The notes beneath the pieces are model-generated. The model was not told the DNA's origin. It ran no database searches and saw only the letters and a program-made list of their open reading frames with translations. Shown piece after piece: positions 48,601 through 50,592 of a stretch of DNA of 50,592 nt; the first letter of the stretch is position 1, and each line of letters starts with the position of its first letter. Source of the DNA: an uncultured bacterium (lineage in GTDB: Bacteria; Verrucomicrobiota; Lentisphaeria; Victivallales; UBA1829); contig URNX01000024.1 of NCBI GenBank assembly GCA_900549415.1, positions 1 through 50,592 on the forward strand, in the 5' to 3' direction. Made by a program: the position numbers and the translations under genes.

Positions 48601-48972
48601 AACAAAGGCTATGCTGATATGCGGGCGGAGTTTCAGGCGGGACTCTCTGCGACCGGCCCCGAAGTTTACAAGGAGTTTGCCCCTGCAACGGATGGCGACT
48701 TGCCCTCTGTTTACACTCCCGCAACGCATCTTGTACCGGAGCCGAACGCAGTCCTGCGCGTTATCGACATCCCCGGCGGCAAACGTTATCTGCTCCGGCT
48801 GGAACTTTCCGAGCTCTATCCGCTCTCGTTTCGGAAGAATATGCCTCTGCATTTTTCGCTGGTTGTGAATGAACACGACGGAGTGAAGCGCGCGGGCTAT
48901 CTTCGCTGGGCGCACGGCATCGGAGACGGCGACAAGGATCCGGTTCGCTACGGAGTCCTCAAACCGCATTAA
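45697..48972 (+). CDS. Large secreted GH-A clan glycoside hydrolase with CBM9-like domain
   Basis: A 1091-residue protein with a signal peptide (about 1-16). The first ~430 residues form beta-sandwich modules. The TIM barrel has FVRLHGCTWGDFEPKKG, the acid/base in YELWNEPHF (Glu590), and the nucleophile in STSEWHS (Glu685), as in GH39 and related clan GH-A families. The C-terminal ~200 residues resemble a CBM9 domain (LAVDVRDPLF then DGDSIQFAFD). It shares this overall order with the 1145-residue enzyme at 11.9 kb but is clearly divergent. AAAAGGAG precedes the ATG. Its TAA overlaps the TAA of the convergent LysR gene within TTAA. Confidence 0.8.
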   Translation: MYKTVFLLLCCTMLSALDLNLLRPWNRAELSIRSGALAVAVDGSGNRGAGVTLVNHPVEPATAYRVNLTVSGSVTLIGMVNAPGYPKQRFDFLPGAILEEKPQILSGVFTTPAGCRRVTIVLFVWNQKGGFEIRSMELVKQEKSPVLKLSQGKFSGRLPDDETLTEMFSEEFRWGKFVNGIRTRVEPAGWEFVNYDGNHDVPRGGLVGTPAGTEHALAVPAVSHGTAGWHADWHVLTPGRPVVVKGAVRRSADYRNNRPVAFLSLADRSKKTVLARQIPLPELSEKFSEFGMLLPVSEIPASAAYYRITLASSGKQGTGTLFFDRIRIGVPRSIGNVLRLRPDQLGGWYFKGEPVRLLAKGSIPSNLVTVEGRVEDSRGRTVDSFRCSAAVLRKEGLRWMPAEPGFYRIYLAALFADGTKHTVREDYKDGIWQTNQYRIFTQDFIPVAVSSASRGTQKTRWLGFAISGGKLNQEKGINDLEYDLAKLFGSGFVRLHGCTWGDFEPKKGKFNWFADPLVNRAAADKLGILFSICGTARWASSHPDDVRMQYGWLPMYSTFAPAKMQDWKDFLTAFIHHYRDRVNKYELWNEPHFKGFSIFWNDTPEKFVELMKAGSEVIRKEQPDAEIWMGGIGQRYLPFYEEVVKQNITEYFDVLPLHGRSYNPESFRETARRLNRKIPVVSTSEWHSILVQPRSAPPNHKSSGQELAKVMMLDLLSQLKAGLREITAFCTLGYGRIESLAFKKEMGDALPQASGFFDPVPFTSVRYPALILQHAAAELPDGKEFLGEGVFGGIKTIAFAVPGGNVLLLWHDEKTALNPEPVSGALMPESSVCDWEGRAVSFRDWKIEPETFYYLRNFDPAKLPGLKKDAGVLIPNRSALKPTGPEGVYSTLPLIGKDGTFLEQNALWVESGWRTFGTVGENRAKFALHISDDSMQLAVDVRDPLFCQKQHGEKLFDGDSIQFAFDCENKGYADMRAEFQAGLSATGPEVYKEFAPATDGDLPSVYTPATHLVPEPNAVLRVIDIPGGKRYLLRLELSELYPLSFRKNMPLHFSLVVNEHDGVKRAGYLRWAHGIGDGDKDPVRYGVLKPH

Positions 48973-49862
48973 TCCGCGGCGAATCTCTCTTCGATGCGTT
49001 CCTTGAAAACTTCGGCGGCTTTGTTGAAAACCTGATATTTTTTCCAGACGATCGAAAGCCCCGACTCCAGCCGCGGCTGCAGCGGACGGAAGCAGAGCGA
49101 GCTCCGCGAATCGACATTGAAGAGATGATTGAGCGAGAGAGCATAACCGATTCCCGCATCCACCATCAGCGCGGCGTTGTAGAAAAGATTGTACGTGGCG
49201 ACGACGTTCAGCTTTTCAAATCCCGCGCCGAACCAGGAAGCGAATGGGCTCCGGATCGGCCCCGAACCGTCCATGCGAGAACAGATCAGCGGAAGATTCA
49301 CAAGGTCGCCCGGCTCGACGTGTTTTTTGGCCGCGAGCGGAGAATCCTTCCGCATGACAACGCCCCACAGATTTTTTGCCGGAAGGGTGATGGAGTCGTA
49401 TTTGGAAATGTCGACAGGATGAATGAGCACGCCGAAATCCAGAATTCCTTTGTCGAGCCGTTCCATGACGTCCGCAGCGTTTCCGCTGAAGATGTGATAG
49501 TGCACTTCGGGATATTCGAGCCGCAGAGAGTGAATGACGTCGGCAATAAGCCGCATGGCGTCGCTTTCGCCTCCGCCGATGTAGACTTTGCCGCGCACGG
49601 TTTCGCCCATGACGCTGAAATCGGTTTCGGTTTTGTTGACCATTTCCATGATTTCCTCTGCGCGCCGCCGCAGGAACATGCCTTCGGGTGTGAGGGTGAT
49701 GTTCCGGTTGCTTCGTATGAAGAGTTTCTGTCCGAGTTCATCTTCCAGATCCTGAAGCTGTCTGGAGAGAGTCGGCTGTGTGACGTGCAGAAAGTTTGCG
49801 GCGCGGACAATTGTCCCTTCGCGTGCGACCGCGAGAAAGTATCGCAGAACCCGTATTTCCAT
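48969..49862 (-). CDS. LysR-family transcriptional regulator
   Basis: A 297-residue regulator with the N-terminal winged helix-turn-helix (VRAANFLHVTQPTLSRQLQDLEDELGQKLF, about residues 19-48) and a two-lobed effector-binding domain. TAGGAGG precedes the ATG; its first base belongs to the stop codon of the Sel1-repeat gene upstream, so the two may be cotranscribed. The target is unknown. LysR proteins usually control a neighbouring gene, but the convergent glycosidase has its own operon, so the target may lie outside the window. Confidence 0.92.
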   Translation of the reverse strand: MEIRVLRYFLAVAREGTIVRAANFLHVTQPTLSRQLQDLEDELGQKLFIRSNRNITLTPEGMFLRRRAEEIMEMVNKTETDFSVMGETVRGKVYIGGGESDAMRLIADVIHSLRLEYPEVHYHIFSGNAADVMERLDKGILDFGVLIHPVDISKYDSITLPAKNLWGVVMRKDSPLAAKKHVEPGDLVNLPLICSRMDGSGPIRSPFASWFGAGFEKLNVVATYNLFYNAALMVDAGIGYALSLNHLFNVDSRSSLCFRPLQPRLESGLSIVWKKYQVFNKAAEVFKERIEERFAAD

Positions 49863-49875
49863 CTGTCAAATCCTC

Positions 49876-50592
49876 CTAGTTGTTCTCATCTTCAATATAC
49901 TGTTCTTGCGGGATGTTCAACGATTCTTTTAACCACGCAAGCCGTTCTTTGGCATCTTGAAGCCCTTGATCTGCGGCCAATTGATACAACCTAAGTGCTT
50001 TTTTGTCATTTTTGCCAATTCCAAAACCTTTTTCATAAGCCATTGCCAATGTGTATTGTCCGGCCCGGTTTCCTGCATCACTTGCTTCTTGAGCTAATGC
50101 AAGCCCTCTGGATAAGTCTTTTTTCTGTCCCAGGTAATATGATGCTAAATAGGCTTTTGCTGTCAGATTGCCGTTAATTACAGACTTGTTCAGATAATCC
50201 ATTGCCAAAGATTGGTCAGGTTCAATACCGATACCTTTCAAAAGCATAATTGCAACTTCTGCTTGAGCGTCAGAGTAGCCCTCGTCTGCTGATTTTTTTA
50301 TCAGTTTATACGCCTCTTTCAGATTTAATTCGCCATACATCATGCAAATTCCGCGATAATATAAAATCTTCTTTGATGTATCAGCTTGCAGCCTTTTGTT
50401 TAATAAACAAAATAATTTCCGCATTTGTTCTGGATTCTTTTTGATTCCTTTTCTTCCTTCTTTGCAATACATTGCCATCAGCATGAGTTCGTCGTCTGAA
50501 AGGTCGCACAACCGGCATTTATTCATCAATGCCCATGAGTCTTTGAACTTTCCCTGCTGATCGTATTGAATAGCTGGCGAAACATTATTGTA
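49876..50592 (-). CDS. Sel1-like repeat protein (5' end outside window)
   Basis: The frame is open to the right edge, so the N-terminus is missing; 238 residues are visible. At least four Sel1-like (TPR-related) repeats are recognisable by their A-x-x-x-L-G-x-x-Y-x-x-G type pattern, for example AAYLASYYLGQKKD-like and YTLAMAYEKGFGIGKNDKKAL, each pair forming a helical hairpin. Such proteins act as scaffolds for protein-protein contacts. No signal peptide is visible in this part. The codon use is more AT-rich than that of its LysR neighbour and resembles the 21.7-27.7 kb island. TTG and ATG at about 50526 are internal and not the true start. Confidence 0.78.
   Translation of the reverse strand, partial: YNNVSPAIQYDQQGKFKDSWALMNKCRLCDLSDDELMLMAMYCKEGRKGIKKNPEQMRKLFCLLNKRLQADTSKKILYYRGICMMYGELNLKEAYKLIKKSADEGYSDAQAEVAIMLLKGIGIEPDQSLAMDYLNKSVINGNLTAKAYLASYYLGQKKDLSRGLALAQEASDAGNRAGQYTLAMAYEKGFGIGKNDKKALRLYQLAADQGLQDAKERLAWLKESLNIPQEQYIEDENN

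Noticed and set aside
47044..48969. Long antisense ORF of 641 codons
   Set aside because: Shadow of the second GH-A glycosidase; no domain or ribosome site.
1..50592. tRNA, rRNA and CRISPR features
   Set aside because: No cloverleaf, rRNA core sequence or regularly spaced short repeats were seen on reading; the only tandem repeat is coding.

Overview
The window looks like a chromosomal segment of a Lentisphaerota (Victivallales-type) bacterium. This is inferred from gene content. Two pseudopilin-like proteins carry an FTLVELLV-type N-terminus and a C-terminal H-X9-D(G/W) motif, and each sits just upstream of a very large secreted glycosidase. There are many small glycan-use loci, each with its own AraC, LacI or LysR regulator, and most genes have high-GC codon use. 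No rRNA, tRNA, CRISPR array, transposase or integrase was seen.

Layout. 1-2.4 kb: the end of a proline-rich repeat protein, a small Cys-rich secreted protein and a membrane GT2 glycosyltransferase. 2.4-6.4 kb: a MoxR / DUF58 / DUF4381-like / BatA (VWA) operon. 6.6-15.8 kb: an SGNH hydrolase, an AraC regulator with a GH106-like glycosidase, a pseudopilin with a 1145-residue GH-A glycosidase, and a short CBM-like protein that may be truncated. 15.9-27.7 kb: an accessory island (below). 27.8-48.97 kb: glycan-use loci (GH27-like, NifA-type regulator, LacI with GH78, a two-component system with a CE15-like esterase, DUF1680/GH127-like, then LacI / epimerase-family / DUF4434-like / pseudopilin / GH-A). 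48.97 kb to the end: a LysR regulator and a Sel1-repeat protein that runs off the window.

The island is the most interesting part. A leftward operon encodes a DEDDh exonuclease, a sigma-54 enhancer-binding protein (EBP) with an unusual N-terminal domain, and a PD-(D/E)XK nuclease. Its start region holds a good sigma-54 promoter (19292-19308 minus). A near-identical divergent sigma-54 promoter (19429-19445 plus) lies about 120 bp away and drives three genes of unknown function. A third sigma-54-like promoter (21349-21365 plus), plus a near-consensus sigma-70 promoter (21432-21460), precedes a long imperfect RNA hairpin and an intrinsic terminator. Behind these lies a lower-GC operon: two small proteins, a Ycf46-like AAA+ ATPase, three paralogues sharing an undescribed 70-residue N-terminal domain (with fused or split Cys-rich modules), and a membrane protein. 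Three related 19-bp sites upstream of these promoters are candidate EBP enhancers. I read this as one inducible, EBP-controlled system, possibly for stress, RNA damage or defence. Its function is unknown.

In the glycan loci, local regulators sit beside the hydrolase, esterase or epimerase genes they probably control. Many glycosidases lack signal peptides, so both secreted and cytoplasmic degradation of plant or host glycans is likely.
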